From the NCBI RefSeq assembly GCF_023145695.1, contig NZ_JAJHVV010000006.1:124001-188000 (forward strand): 64,000 bases of DNA, written 5' to 3'. Origin of the DNA: Vibrio amylolyticus (GTDB lineage: Bacteria > Pseudomonadota > Gammaproteobacteria > Enterobacterales > Vibrionaceae). A program made the position numbers and the translations under genes. This document shows positions 24,659 through 32,697 of this stretch, one piece after another; position 1 is the stretch's first letter, and every line of letters begins with the position of its first letter. The notes under the pieces are model-generated. The model was not told the origin of the DNA, did no database searches, and worked only from the letters and a program-made list of their open reading frames with translations.

Positions 24659-25729
24659 ATGCAAATAGATGGACATCATACACTCACTTACGTTATCGCT
24701 CGATATGCTGGGGTTGAGCATCATGAGGCTGAAAAAGTTGCATATGCGGCACAATATGTAGATGAGGCGACAAATGATAAACCAATCCATTTTGAGAATG
24801 GTGCGATGTATGATCGTATTGTATCCGCTCATAAAATGCTCGACTATCGAAACACACAAGAGCTTGCAAATCATCAGGTGTGGATACCATTCCACTTTCT
24901 TCCTGGTAATAAGGGCTTTCCTTCAAACGTTAAATCAGATGGACGGTTCATACACCGACTAGTTTGCAAGCCAGACAGCCCTGTTGCAAGAGATATGCTG
25001 AGAATGGCAGCAATGCATTGGAACAAGCCTTACGGCGTTCATCTGATGGGGATTGCCATGCATGTTTATGCGGATACTTTTGCCCATCAAGGTTTTGCTG
25101 GGGTGATCCACGACTACAATAAAGTAGACAAGCTTGAATCTTCCGCCAGCTCTTTGTTGCAACGCATTAAAGATGACTTGGTTAGTGGTGGGGTATCTGC
25201 TTCTTCTCCTCTTGGACATGGTGCGGCTCTATCTTTTCCTGATAGACCCTACGCTTCATGGACTTATCAAAATGGAGAGGGGGAAAAAATAGTAAGAGAT
25301 AATATCTCTATATTTTTACAAGCCGCCGATGCGATGTGCAAAGCACTGCAATGTTGGAAACAAGGTGATGTTGAGATAGATATCGATAATCAACCAGGTT
25401 TGACCTCTCAACAGCGCTCTATAATAGAACATGCCCTAAAAACCATAGATGATGAGGATGGTGAAATTCGCCATGCCGAGTGGCTTAAGTGGTTGCGAGA
25501 AGGAAAGTTTGGCTTTGCTACAGTCGATCTGTCGTTTGATAAGGATGGAGAGAGTAGTTGGAAACATAGGGCAAGGGGGCAAGGTTTCATACAAGATGGT
25601 CAACTTGTTTATCGCTATTCGTCATCCTTTTTAAATTCAGACTGGAAACTCTTTCATGATGCGCTCAAAACCTATCGCATAGAAGTGATCAGAGATGTCC
25701 TACCCAAGTACGGGATTTGTATCGCTTAG
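24659..25729 (+). CDS. DUF6765-like protein (zinc phospholipase C-like fold suspected)
   Basis: A 356-residue protein beginning MQIDGHHTLTYVIARYAGV, followed by EAEKVAYAAQYVDEATN and a central HLMGIAMHVYADTFAHQGFAGV (about 130-151). Repeated His and Asp in these blocks suggest a metal site like that of zinc-dependent phospholipases C, and the pattern matches what I know as DUF6765. The ATG at 24659 has GTGGAGG five bases upstream; an earlier in-frame ATG at 24629 lacks a site. First gene of an apparent three-gene operon with the lipoprotein and small helical protein. Substrate unknown. Confidence 0.6.
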   Translation: MQIDGHHTLTYVIARYAGVEHHEAEKVAYAAQYVDEATNDKPIHFENGAMYDRIVSAHKMLDYRNTQELANHQVWIPFHFLPGNKGFPSNVKSDGRFIHRLVCKPDSPVARDMLRMAAMHWNKPYGVHLMGIAMHVYADTFAHQGFAGVIHDYNKVDKLESSASSLLQRIKDDLVSGGVSASSPLGHGAALSFPDRPYASWTYQNGEGEKIVRDNISIFLQAADAMCKALQCWKQGDVEIDIDNQPGLTSQQRSIIEHALKTIDDEDGEIRHAEWLKWLREGKFGFATVDLSFDKDGESSWKHRARGQGFIQDGQLVYRYSSSFLNSDWKLFHDALKTYRIEVIRDVLPKYGICIA

Positions 25730-25763
25730 TGCGCCCACTCCTTAATACTAAAAGAGAAAATAC

Positions 25764-26708
25764 ATGACTAAATGGTTTGAAATCTCAGTTGTTCCAAGGT
25801 TACGGTTTATAACAACGACTTCGTTGGTCATGATAGGCCTTAGTGGTTGTGCATCGAATGAGTCGATTGAAATGGTGGGGGAGTACGCCAAGCAATCTAC
25901 AGAGGTTCAAGGTGCCCTAATTGCTGTATATGAATCTGCCGATGACGCACGCATTAACGCAGAATTGATGAAAGCAACTAGGGATGGTATCACAGGGGCA
26001 GACCTAAATATTTCTACTATCGACAATGCTGGTCAAGAGGCTTTGCTAAAGACCTTGAATACATTTTCCCAGAGTATATATCTGCTTGCGACCGATGATA
26101 GAAGTGAAACTCTAGATAATTATTCAGAGAAGCTAAATTCATCGTTGGTATCTTTATCCCAGATGTCCCAAATCGGAGAGATTGATGTAAACGACGTTGA
26201 GTTAGTATCAACAAGCGTCAATGCGATCGCGCGTGCTTATACAGAGAAAATGCGTTATGACCTATTAAAGAAAATAGTCATTGATTCGGAGAACATAGTT
26301 CAAAGCGCATTTAAATCACTTGAAGGTGAGTTGAACTCTTGGAAGGAAGCGACAAGGGTTTCTTTGGAAAAAGAACTACGTATTCGCTTGTACCTACTCA
26401 ACAACCCCAACCGTTGCGAGAACAATGACAACAAACGCTGTGTGACGTTCTATCATTCACTTGAAGATCGAGCCGATGCTTACAAGAAAGCTTATCAGAT
26501 CAGAGTTCGCATAAATGAGTTAGATGCGAAGTTTGCAAAACTCGAAAGCGCTCTAGTTGATATTCAAAAGTTGAACCAATCGATAGTCATATCTTTAAAA
26601 AAAGATGACGACTTAACAAAAGAAGCAGCTAAGAAAGCACTCAAGTCTACTAAGACCCAGATCGATGCGATCAAAGAGTTTCGCGATAACCTAGAGGACT
26701 CTAACTAA
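25764..26708 (+). CDS. Lipoprotein with long coiled-coil body
   Basis: A 314-residue protein with a lipoprotein signal: a hydrophobic segment and the lipobox LSGC, Cys 29. The mature part is helical with heptad-like Leu/Lys/Glu patterns (about 40-130 and 150-310). Two Cys at about 220 and 227 may form a disulfide. It resembles helical toxin-family or envelope-spanning lipoproteins in pattern only. It lies 34 bp after the DUF6765-like gene and overlaps the next start by one base (TAATG), so the three genes form an operon. Confidence 0.6.
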   Translation: MTKWFEISVVPRLRFITTTSLVMIGLSGCASNESIEMVGEYAKQSTEVQGALIAVYESADDARINAELMKATRDGITGADLNISTIDNAGQEALLKTLNTFSQSIYLLATDDRSETLDNYSEKLNSSLVSLSQMSQIGEIDVNDVELVSTSVNAIARAYTEKMRYDLLKKIVIDSENIVQSAFKSLEGELNSWKEATRVSLEKELRIRLYLLNNPNRCENNDNKRCVTFYHSLEDRADAYKKAYQIRVRINELDAKFAKLESALVDIQKLNQSIVISLKKDDDLTKEAAKKALKSTKTQIDAIKEFRDNLEDSN

Positions 26709-27040
26709 TGAACCATAGCCACAAGACCGCATACACTGAACTGAAAAGTATGTATGACGAACTTCAAAGCTACCTTGATTCCGTCATGTTAGATCCAGAA
26801 GATGAGTCGTTGTTACTACAATGCGAACTACTGGGAGATCAAATTTTTGCCTACAATGCGGCCATACTAAAAAACAATTCAGTCATACTCGCTAAAGGGC
26901 AAGGAAGTCTTAAGGAGCTTATTAATCAAGCTAAAGACGCTAAGGAAGAGTTAAAGAGCGCAGAGGATAAGGTCAAAGTGCTGGCTCAGGTAGCGAATGC
27001 AGTCGATAAGGTATTGGCACAGTTGGCTAAATTCTTATAA
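26708..27040 (+). CDS. Small helical hypothetical protein, last gene of the DUF6765 operon
   Basis: A 110-residue, fully helical protein. The N-terminal half is acidic (MYDELQSYLDSVMLDPEDE); the C-terminal half is a Lys/Glu/Ala-rich coiled coil (about 63-108). No signal peptide. Its ATG overlaps the lipoprotein stop by one base, which argues for coupled expression and joint function. Family not recognised. Confidence 0.6.
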   Translation: MNHSHKTAYTELKSMYDELQSYLDSVMLDPEDESLLLQCELLGDQIFAYNAAILKNNSVILAKGQGSLKELINQAKDAKEELKSAEDKVKVLAQVANAVDKVLAQLAKFL

Positions 27041-27335
27041 GTGCTGTGTGCAACTTAACTTCTAAGTATGGTGTTACTGGCTGAGCCAATAAGTTGGAGA
27101 TATCGAAGTGTCGGACAGTTTCACGGGTACTTTAAGAAGCATGGCTAGTTGCACTTTTAGTTAACCCAGAATAGCTTGGTGATCCCCGGTTCTTGCAAAA
27201 ACGAGCCGACGCATTCTGCGCCAAAACAGTTTAGAGTCCATACTCACACTCATTTCTAGGGAATGCGTTTGTTATACAAGAGCTATCCAAATTCAGAACA
27301 TTTAGAAATTATTTCTCAATTAAGGGAATTATCGA
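27041..27335. other. Gene-free stretch before the GFA cassette
   Basis: About 295 bp. No gene. It probably contains the left boundary of the GFA cassette (for example GTTAACC at about 27169 or GTTATAC at about 27271), but neither is decisive. Confidence 0.3.
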
Positions 27336-27683
27336 ATGAAATTAAGGTGTCACTGTGGAAACGTTAACTTAGTATTGGGCTCACCCCCTAAAGAAGTCGG
27401 TGAGTGTAACTGTACTATTTGTCGTCGTTATGCTGCGGCTTGGGCGTACTTTTCTCCAGAACAAGTACAAATCAACTTGAGTGAGAAAACCGCATTTTAT
27501 TGTTGGGGTGACAAAGAAGTAGAATTCCACCGCTACAACTCATGTGGTTGTTTAACACACTACGTAACAACGGAGAAATGCTCCGAAGATATCTTGGCGG
27601 TAAATATGAGAATGGCTGAAAGTAAAGTGCTTTCGAGTATTCCAGTTCGCAAGATCAATGGTGCATCGTACTCATTCACCTAA
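27336..27683 (+). CDS. GFA family zinc-binding protein (CENP-V/GFA fold), cassette gene
   Basis: A 115-residue GFA-family protein: RCHCGNVNL and ECNCTICRR near the N-terminus provide the structural and catalytic zinc cysteines, and a later CGC motif supplies the rest. The family includes enzymes that condense glutathione with formaldehyde, but most cassette copies have no known substrate. It is slightly shorter than typical members. Its stop codon lies inside the left core of an attC site, the classic integron-cassette layout. AAGGGAATTATCG precedes the start. Confidence 0.8.
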   Translation: MKLRCHCGNVNLVLGSPPKEVGECNCTICRRYAAAWAYFSPEQVQINLSEKTAFYCWGDKEVEFHRYNSCGCLTHYVTTEKCSEDILAVNMRMAESKVLSSIPVRKINGASYSFT

Positions 27684-27720
27684 CAAATAAGGGTTCAGCG
27701 CTGCGCAACCAGCGTTAAAT
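27678..27720 (+). other. Short attC site of the GFA cassette
   Basis: The left core ACCTAAC fits RYYYAAC and the right core GTTAAAT fits GTTRRRY. Between them GGTT and CAACC arms pair around CAGCGCTGCG. It is a compact site of about 43 bp and overlaps the GFA stop codon. Confidence 0.7.
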
Positions 27721-28670
27721 CCCGAGAGTTGAACAAGCAAGATGCTCTTATACAAGTAAATTGTGTGTTCATTGATGCAGGTGCGGGGCCAAGAGAGCAG
27801 GCTCAAGGCAATAGCTTCTTGATATGACGAAGATTATACGTAATGAGTTTTCGAGGGAGAGTTCATCTTATTATGAATCAACCTTCACTTTATCGTCCAT
27901 GTTATGGTTTGTCCTCCAGAATGTGAAGAACACGTAAGCAGTATAGGTAGAAACGGTCAATAGCAGGAAGAGTACAATTACCTGAACTTACCGATGAGGA
28001 GGTTGAACGGTTTAGATATGAAATGGATTTTTGGGAATGGTGATTAAAATCTCTGTTGGAATAATATAAGTGCATCTTGAATGAATTCTAATATTATTAT
28101 AATTCATGGCTAAAGAAGTGCTAAAAGTTAGAGGGTTACAAGGAGGAATAAGATGCTAACGCGAAAGCTTGCTATGGTAGCGATGCTTATCACACCAGTA
28201 GGTAAAACTGAGCAATTTTTGGGATTAAATTCGCGCGCGGTCGACATTGATTTTAAAATCATCCCAACGATGCTCCAGCGGTAAATAACCATGCGCGAGA
28301 AGGCTGTTCATTCCCTGGGTTATCCTTATTACTGGTGGCGTGTAAATGCTCTCACTCGTTCGTTGATTCTTTAAGTTCGTTCTTATGATCCACGGAGGTC
28401 GACTTGTTTGTCGATATGCTCGATCCAAATACGGCACTTGAGGAATCAAATTTATGCTTAAACAGTGTACCCGTCGTTGTCACAATATTTTCAATTTCAG
28501 AACTCGACTTTGATTCGAGTCTTGAGGTTTGGTTAAAAACAGGTATTGATTGGTGAGAAGCCTAATAACTTAATTCAACGCGGATAGGGCTCTCGCGGCT
28601 GGTGCCATCTTCTTTAGGGTTTTTACAGCCTTGATATTATCGATTAGTAACGGTAGATAACTTTAGGCGC
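27721..28670. other. Gene-poor stretch with small decayed reading frames
   Basis: About 950 bp with no intact gene I can support. A fragment around 27900-28042 reads VMVCPPECEEHVSSIGRNGQ, then after a frameshift LPELTDEEVERFRYEMDFW, suggesting a broken small protein gene. The remaining sequence has no recognised signals until the par repeats. Confidence 0.35.
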
Positions 28671-28675
28671 TAATG

Positions 28676-28750
28676 AAAGGTGTAATACATATGTAATACA
28701 TTGACAGGGTGCTGTTTGTTTTTTATTGTGTATTACGCATGTAATACACA
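28676..28750. promoter_or_regulatory. ParA promoter/centromere repeats (parS-like)
   Basis: Copies of a GTAATACA unit: tandem GTAATACAT-ATGTAATACAT at about 28682-28701, and a dyad TGTATTAC-GCAT-GTAATACA at 28729-28748 just before the ParA ribosome site. The same unit recurs before parB and after parB. Such repeats are expected to bind the small partner protein for repression and segregation. Confidence 0.75.
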
Positions 28751-28761
28751 AGGTGTCTATT

Positions 28762-29535
28762 ATGAAAACAAAGATCATCAGTGCAGCGAACCAAAAAGGT
28801 GGCGTTGGAAAAACCACGACTCTTGTCAATTTAGGAGCTGAGCTTGCACGAAAACGAAAAGTGTTAGTTATTGACCTTGATCCTCAAGGGAACTGCTCCA
28901 AAACGTTAACCGGACAACGTGATTTTAACTTTGAAGAGACGATTGCTGCTTTGTTTGATAAGCCTAAAGTTGTGTCCATTGTCGATTTAATTCAACCTGC
29001 AAAGCTTAATGGAAACTCTATTGAAAACCTCTATGTCGTTCCCGCTGATGTTCAGTTGTCACGTGTCATTGAAACATCACTGACAAAAATTAACCGTGAA
29101 CGAATTTTAGAGAAGCAATTGGCGAAGTTAGGTGATACCTATGATTTCATTCTTCTTGATACACCACCAAACTTATCCCTAACGACTCTTAACGCAATCC
29201 AGGCTTCAGACCTTATCTTAATCCCTGTTGACTCAGGTGCATTTTCATTAGATGGCATTAGCCCTTTACTCGAAGCTGTATCTGAAATTAAGGAGGATGA
29301 AGGTAATTATCTGATCCTGAGGAACGAGGTCGACTTAAGAAACACTATTATCAATGAGTTCATTGATGAGGAATTGGAGGTAGTGCAAGATAAATTGTTA
29401 CCAGTATCTGTCCGTCGTTCTGAGCATGTAGGCCAAGCTAATGCCGTTTCTTCTCCTGTGCGTTTTTATAAATCGGGCTCTCTTGTTAATAATGATTACC
29501 GTAAACTCGCTGCATTTCTTCTAAATTTAATGTAA
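28762..29535 (+). CDS. parA: ParA-family partition ATPase
   Basis: A 257-residue Walker-type ATPase: deviant Walker A KGGVGKTT (about 12-19), DLDPQGN (about 40-46) and LLDTPPNLSLTTLNA (about 133-147). There is no N-terminal HTH, so it is the short ParA type (Ib) working with a small centromere-binding protein. The ATG at 28762 has AAGGTGT upstream and is preferred over an in-frame ATG at 28726 that lies inside the repeats. It is followed 16 bp later by the partner gene. It moves plasmid copies over the nucleoid. Confidence 0.9.
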   Translation: MKTKIISAANQKGGVGKTTTLVNLGAELARKRKVLVIDLDPQGNCSKTLTGQRDFNFEETIAALFDKPKVVSIVDLIQPAKLNGNSIENLYVVPADVQLSRVIETSLTKINRERILEKQLAKLGDTYDFILLDTPPNLSLTTLNAIQASDLILIPVDSGAFSLDGISPLLEAVSEIKEDEGNYLILRNEVDLRNTIINEFIDEELEVVQDKLLPVSVRRSEHVGQANAVSSPVRFYKSGSLVNNDYRKLAAFLLNLM

Positions 29536-29552
29536 TACATAGGTAATACATA
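29533..29552. repeat. parS-like repeat pair between parA and parB
   Basis: GTAATACATAGGTAATACAT spans the parA stop to the parB start, made of two direct copies of the GTAATACAT unit seen upstream of parA. Confidence 0.7.
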
Positions 29553-29851
29553 TGAGTAAGTTAAAGAAACGAGGAGCTATAACAGCTATCTCCACTCACA
29601 AGAACGAAGGTTCAAGTAAGTCGACTGGAATTACGACTGTCAAAAAGAAAGTGACGACATCTTATAAGGTGCCTCCTCTGACTCTTAGAATGTCACTGAC
29701 TGATAAAGAACGGATAACTGATTGGGTAGCAAATCTGCAAGAGCAGACAGAGAGAAATGTGTCTGCAGCAAAACTGTACCGAGCCTTGGCTTTATATCGA
29801 GACAAGATCGATGATGAAGATCTCATCGAGTTGATCAACAAAATGAATTAA
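29552..29851 (+). CDS. parB: Small centromere-binding partition protein
   Basis: A 99-residue protein with a basic, disordered N-terminus (KKRGAITAISTHKNEGSSKS) and a C-terminal helical segment PPLTLRMSLTDKERITDWVANLQEQ, in the pattern of ribbon-helix-helix partners of type Ib ParA proteins. Its start codon overlaps the parS-like repeat pair, so it probably represses its own operon. The role is inferred mainly from position after parA and from the flanking repeats. Confidence 0.75.
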   Translation: MSKLKKRGAITAISTHKNEGSSKSTGITTVKKKVTTSYKVPPLTLRMSLTDKERITDWVANLQEQTERNVSAAKLYRALALYRDKIDDEDLIELINKMN

Positions 29852-29852
29852 A

Positions 29853-29876
29853 CATGTATTACCTATGTACTACATG
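29853..29876. repeat. parS-like repeats downstream of parB
   Basis: ATGTATTAC-CTATGT-ACTACAT, an imperfect dyad built from the same unit as upstream of parA, lies immediately after the parB stop. The operon is therefore framed by binding sites. Confidence 0.65.
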
Positions 29877-29992
29877 TCTGATATAAAGGCTCGTTATATA
29901 CTTTAAGCGATGTCATAGAGCCTACCTCGAACTTAACTTCAAACGCTGATGAACAAGAGTCTTGTTACCTGTTCTGAGCCTCATTTCCTTGT

Positions 29993-30019
29993 AAAGACAA
30001 ACACTTTAAACGTGTCTTT
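29993..30019 (+). terminator. Possible terminator of the par operon
   Basis: Stem AAAGACA (29993-29999) / TGTCTTT (30013-30019) with A/T-rich flanks, 140 bp beyond parB. Moderate stability. Confidence 0.4.
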
Positions 30020-30189
30020 ATCACGACTCTTATGTTGCCTTAGGCGTCACCCTGCGGGCTAGGCCTGACTGCCCTAAGAGTCTGAGCGCCTTGTCGTTCC
30101 CTCCTCGTTGCTCTCTCTGTCTTTGAATAAGTTCGAATAAGGGCTTGTTTTCTTATGCGCCGATTTCTTTCACTCGCCTCATTTTCGGG

Positions 30190-30335
30190 CTCGCAGGCTG
30201 TTAACCGTCTCTCCCCACAACCTGTTTTTCAAGGGAAGCTTCGCCGCTGCGCGCCCTTGCAAAGCAGAACGATGTTGAGAGAGCGGACAGCCAAGCGGCT
30301 CCGAAAAGTGATACTCAAACAGAAAGGAAACTCTC
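30190..30335 (+). ncRNA. Structured 5' leader B (candidate radC-motif RNA)
   Basis: Outer stem CTCTC and CAAC (30209-30221) pairs with GTTG and AGAGAG (30074-like 3' arm at 30274-30283). Inner stem CTG..TTTCAAGGG (30222-30235) pairs with CCCTTGcAAAGCAG (30254-30267). Both arms differ from leaders A, C and D but still pair. Conserved AGAAC and GGACAGCCAAGCG segments flank it. It shares upstream promoter-proximal sequence (AAGGGCTTGTTTTCTTATG) with leader D. Confidence 0.75.
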
Positions 30336-30845
30336 ATGGCGCAACAAAACTCAACCCCAACTCTCTCTAATTCAAATTCATCGACCAGCGTTTCGCCGCT
30401 GGAGCACGAAAGCTCACCAAAAAATGATATCTCTAGTCCTTTGGCGGTATTGAAGTTGCGCTATCAAGTCAAAAAGCGTCGTGATGAGACGAAAAGAAAG
30501 TCTGATTTTGTTGCCAAAGTCCAGCGTTTGAAAATGTTCAGTCGTCGTCAGTCGCCAGAGCAACAGGCTGATATCGCAGCGTTAAAAGAACAAGGGTTCG
30601 TTGAAGCTATCAAGCAGCAGTTTCCGCAATTGGTGTCGCGTCGTTTTGCTTTTCATGAAATCCGTGATTTTTTCATCGAATTAAATGGCGCTGGCTTTGG
30701 TGAATGGTTTCTTCACGAGCGAGTGGATCACATCATTATGTACACCACTTACGGGTCTGTGTTTCCAGCGTTTCGCTTTGTGGCAACGGGGGAGGGAACG
30801 TTTAAGTGCTCAGGATTTTGTTTCGATGTGCGTTTTGGCGCTTAG
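30336..30845 (+). CDS. Leader-driven hypothetical protein with shared N-terminal cassette
   Basis: A 169-residue protein. Its first 33 residues (MAQQNSTPTLS and ESSPKNDIS, 25-33) match those of the 36758 protein, after which the two diverge completely. The middle is basic and helical (about 42-75). The rest contains FAFHEIRDFFIELNGAGFGEWF and an aromatic, beta-rich end. Family not recognised. AGAAAGGAAA is the ribosome site. It lies in the predicted leading region, so an establishment or anti-defence role is possible but unproven. Confidence 0.6.
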   Translation: MAQQNSTPTLSNSNSSTSVSPLEHESSPKNDISSPLAVLKLRYQVKKRRDETKRKSDFVAKVQRLKMFSRRQSPEQQADIAALKEQGFVEAIKQQFPQLVSRRFAFHEIRDFFIELNGAGFGEWFLHERVDHIIMYTTYGSVFPAFRFVATGEGTFKCSGFCFDVRFGA

Positions 30846-30853
30846 GGGGTCAC

Positions 30854-31171
30854 ATGACAGTTCGTTCTACAGGATCCGCAGACATATCCATGCACGTGAT
30901 TTGGGTGAATTCAACCGACTTTGACTCCACCGTAAAGGTCGTCAAGGTTCATGAGATTTTGGTGAATGAGTTTGGGTATACCGACTCTTTAATACTAGAG
31001 GAAGGCAACCGAGGGAAGGGGGTGAGTATCAGTGTGTGCGATAACACTACCACCATGAAGCAGATGCGAGAAGACTACGCCTACGCCAAGAAAACGGAAA
31101 GGACGATAGAAACCACCTCCGAGCATCGCGAGTCGGCAAAGGCTTTACTCTCTTCTCTGTATGACGACTGA
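30854..31171 (+). CDS. Hypothetical protein in the leader B operon
   Basis: A 105-residue protein beginning MTVRSTGSADISMHVIW, mixed alpha/beta with a helical, charged C-terminus (about 70-105). The ATG at 30854 is chosen because AGGGGG lies 5-10 bases upstream; an earlier in-frame ATG at 30806 overlaps the previous gene. Eight bp separate it from the 30336 gene, so they form an operon. Family not recognised. Confidence 0.55.
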   Translation: MTVRSTGSADISMHVIWVNSTDFDSTVKVVKVHEILVNEFGYTDSLILEEGNRGKGVSISVCDNTTTMKQMREDYAYAKKTERTIETTSEHRESAKALLSSLYDD

Positions 31172-31570
31172 AGCCTGCTTATTGTGTAACGTCACAAACA
31201 CTCATAAGAGAAGGTCATTAGTGTGTCTGGATTTTGTTTCGATATTCTAGCCGTTCGCGGCATTCAAACGGGTTGTGTTTTTCGACGAGCAACGCCTTGT
31301 TCGGTCCTGTACTAAGTGGTCAACGTTATCGAGTGAGTACGTTTAGGTTTTTTTGTGACAAATATGAGCACGTCGTCGGAGGGGGACGAACATTCGGTGT
31401 GAGAGCTCCCAGTCAAGTAAACCGAGGAAAACGCCTATCACGAGCTGGCATTAATCTCGAGCGGCGCAAGTCGAGTAACCGGCAGGGCGTCCTCTTAGTG
31501 GGGAAGGAACCTTTCTAACTGGGCGACGTGCTTTGGGTTGAGGTACTGGATCAGGCTGTCCTTTTGGCTT
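31172..31570. other. Gene-poor stretch before leader C
   Basis: About 400 bp. An open frame at 31234-31518 has no ribosome site and a composition unlike its neighbours, so I do not call it. The start (GGATTTTGTTTCGAT at about 31220) repeats a phrase from the end of the 30336 gene, suggesting a small duplication. Nothing else recognised. Confidence 0.35.
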
Positions 31571-31708
31571 GTTGTCGCGACTTCCTTTAAACCGTCCCAT
31601 TTGAGAACCCTCGCGCCAGGGAGGCTTCGCCGCTGCGCGCCCTTGCGCTACAGAACCTGCAACTGGGTACGGACAGTCAGACGCTCACCAAGACCGAAAG
31701 GAAATACC
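31571..31708 (+). ncRNA. Structured 5' leader C (candidate radC-motif RNA) upstream of radC copy 2
   Basis: Outer stem GTCCCATT (31594-31601) pairs with AACTGGGTAC (31661-31670). Inner stem GCGCcAGGG (31613-31621) pairs with CCCTTGCGC (31640-31648). The stem sequences differ from leaders A, B and D with compensation. Conserved AGAAC elements flank both stems, and GGACAGTCAGACG follows. It shares the phrase TTCCTTT.AACCGT with leader A just upstream. Confidence 0.75.
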
Positions 31709-32194
31709 ATGTCAGCACTTGTTCAATACTCAAATGTTTCGTTATTCACCTCAGAAGAAAAGGGCATCCTTGACCAGGCCGCAAGCATTCTCAAATCCAA
31801 ACTGTTTATTTCAGAACAAACGCCATTAACCTCGCCTGAGTTGGTGAAATCGTTCTGCCAAACGTCCTTGGCCGCTTGTGAGTCTGAAGTGTTTGGGGTT
31901 ATCTTCCTCGATAATCAACATCGAGTGTTGCGCACCAAAGAGATGTTCTACGGTACCGTTAATGCCGCTTCGGTCTATCCGCGTGAAGTTGTGAAAGCAT
32001 CGCTGGCCACGAACGCGAGTGCGGTTATCCTCTATCATAACCACCCAAGTGGCGACGCCACCCCAAGTCAAGCTGACCGACACATTACCCGTCAACTGAC
32101 GGATGCGTTAGCATTGGTTGACATTCGATTACTGGACCACTTTGTGGTTTCGTTTGAGAGTGTGGTGTCTTTTTCTGAGCGAGGCTGGATTTAA
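31709..32194 (+). CDS. radC: RadC family JAB/MPN-domain protein (copy 2)
   Basis: A 161-residue paralogue of the 4367 protein with the same metal-binding blocks: [13 protein letters not shown], then [14 protein letters not shown]. The central 110 residues are nearly the same as copy 1, with more change at the N-terminus. AAAGGAAA precedes the ATG. It has the same leader type as copy 1, so gene and leader were probably duplicated together. It is transcribed toward the predicted nic site, in the leading region. Confidence 0.88.
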   Translation: MSALVQYSNVSLFTSEEKGILDQAASILKSKLFISEQTPLTSPELVKSFCQTSLAACESEVFGVIFLDNQHRVLRTKEMFYGTVNAASVYPREVVKASLATNASAVILYHNHPSGDATPSQADRHITRQLTDALALVDIRLLDHFVVSFESVVSFSERGWI

Positions 32195-32197
32195 AAA

Positions 32198-32214
32198 AGC
32201 GGCTTATGGCCGCT
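32198..32214 (+). terminator. Hairpin terminator after radC copy 2
   Basis: Stem AGCGGC/GCCGCT with loop TTATG, preceded by an A-run, directly after the radC stop. The A-run would favour termination on the minus strand as well. Confidence 0.6.
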
Positions 32215-32294
32215 GATTGAAATAGGGTAGGAGACTACCCTGTCATTACTGAGGGAACATGACGGGATAAGTACCAACCGATTCTGTCATGCCT

Positions 32295-32507
32295 TTATAT
32301 TCTAGTATTCATACCGTTCGACTGCCTCACACATCGATATTCATCGACTGGGATTGCTTGACTCGCATCTCTCGTGTGTTGAGCTTCTCTCTTTTCCAGA
32401 TAGTGATCTGCACCATCAATACTGAACACCAACCTAATCGACTTTCCATACGAATCGTTATTCATTAGTCGCGAATATTCTATTTTCCAAAACTCATTTC
32501 CATCCAC
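32295..32507 (-). pseudogene. Fragment of a cassette-type hypothetical protein
   Basis: A 70-residue minus-strand frame containing SYGKSIRLVFSIDGADHYLEKRE. The related minus-strand phrase YGKS....SSIDGAD occurs, broken, at 19775-19900. I read both as remains of one superintegron-type protein. No ribosome site was identified for this copy. Confidence 0.35.
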
Positions 32508-32697
32508 CTTCGCATTCGCATTCGCCAGTTCTGGCTTGCCCCATTTAGTGGCTAATTATTAAACATAAATTATTTGTTTCGCGTATGGCGTGGGGATAGG
32601 TTAGCGGTATAACAAGCGGTTAGGTGTTCAACAATCGTCGCGCTCTAAGTAAGCAAGTACACCTAGATAAGCGTTATTTGAATTGGAGGTATTAAGG

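Noticed and set aside
31234..31518. 94-residue plus-strand open frame before radC copy 2
   Set aside because: No ribosome site, basic low-quality composition, no resemblance to any family, overlaps a small duplication.
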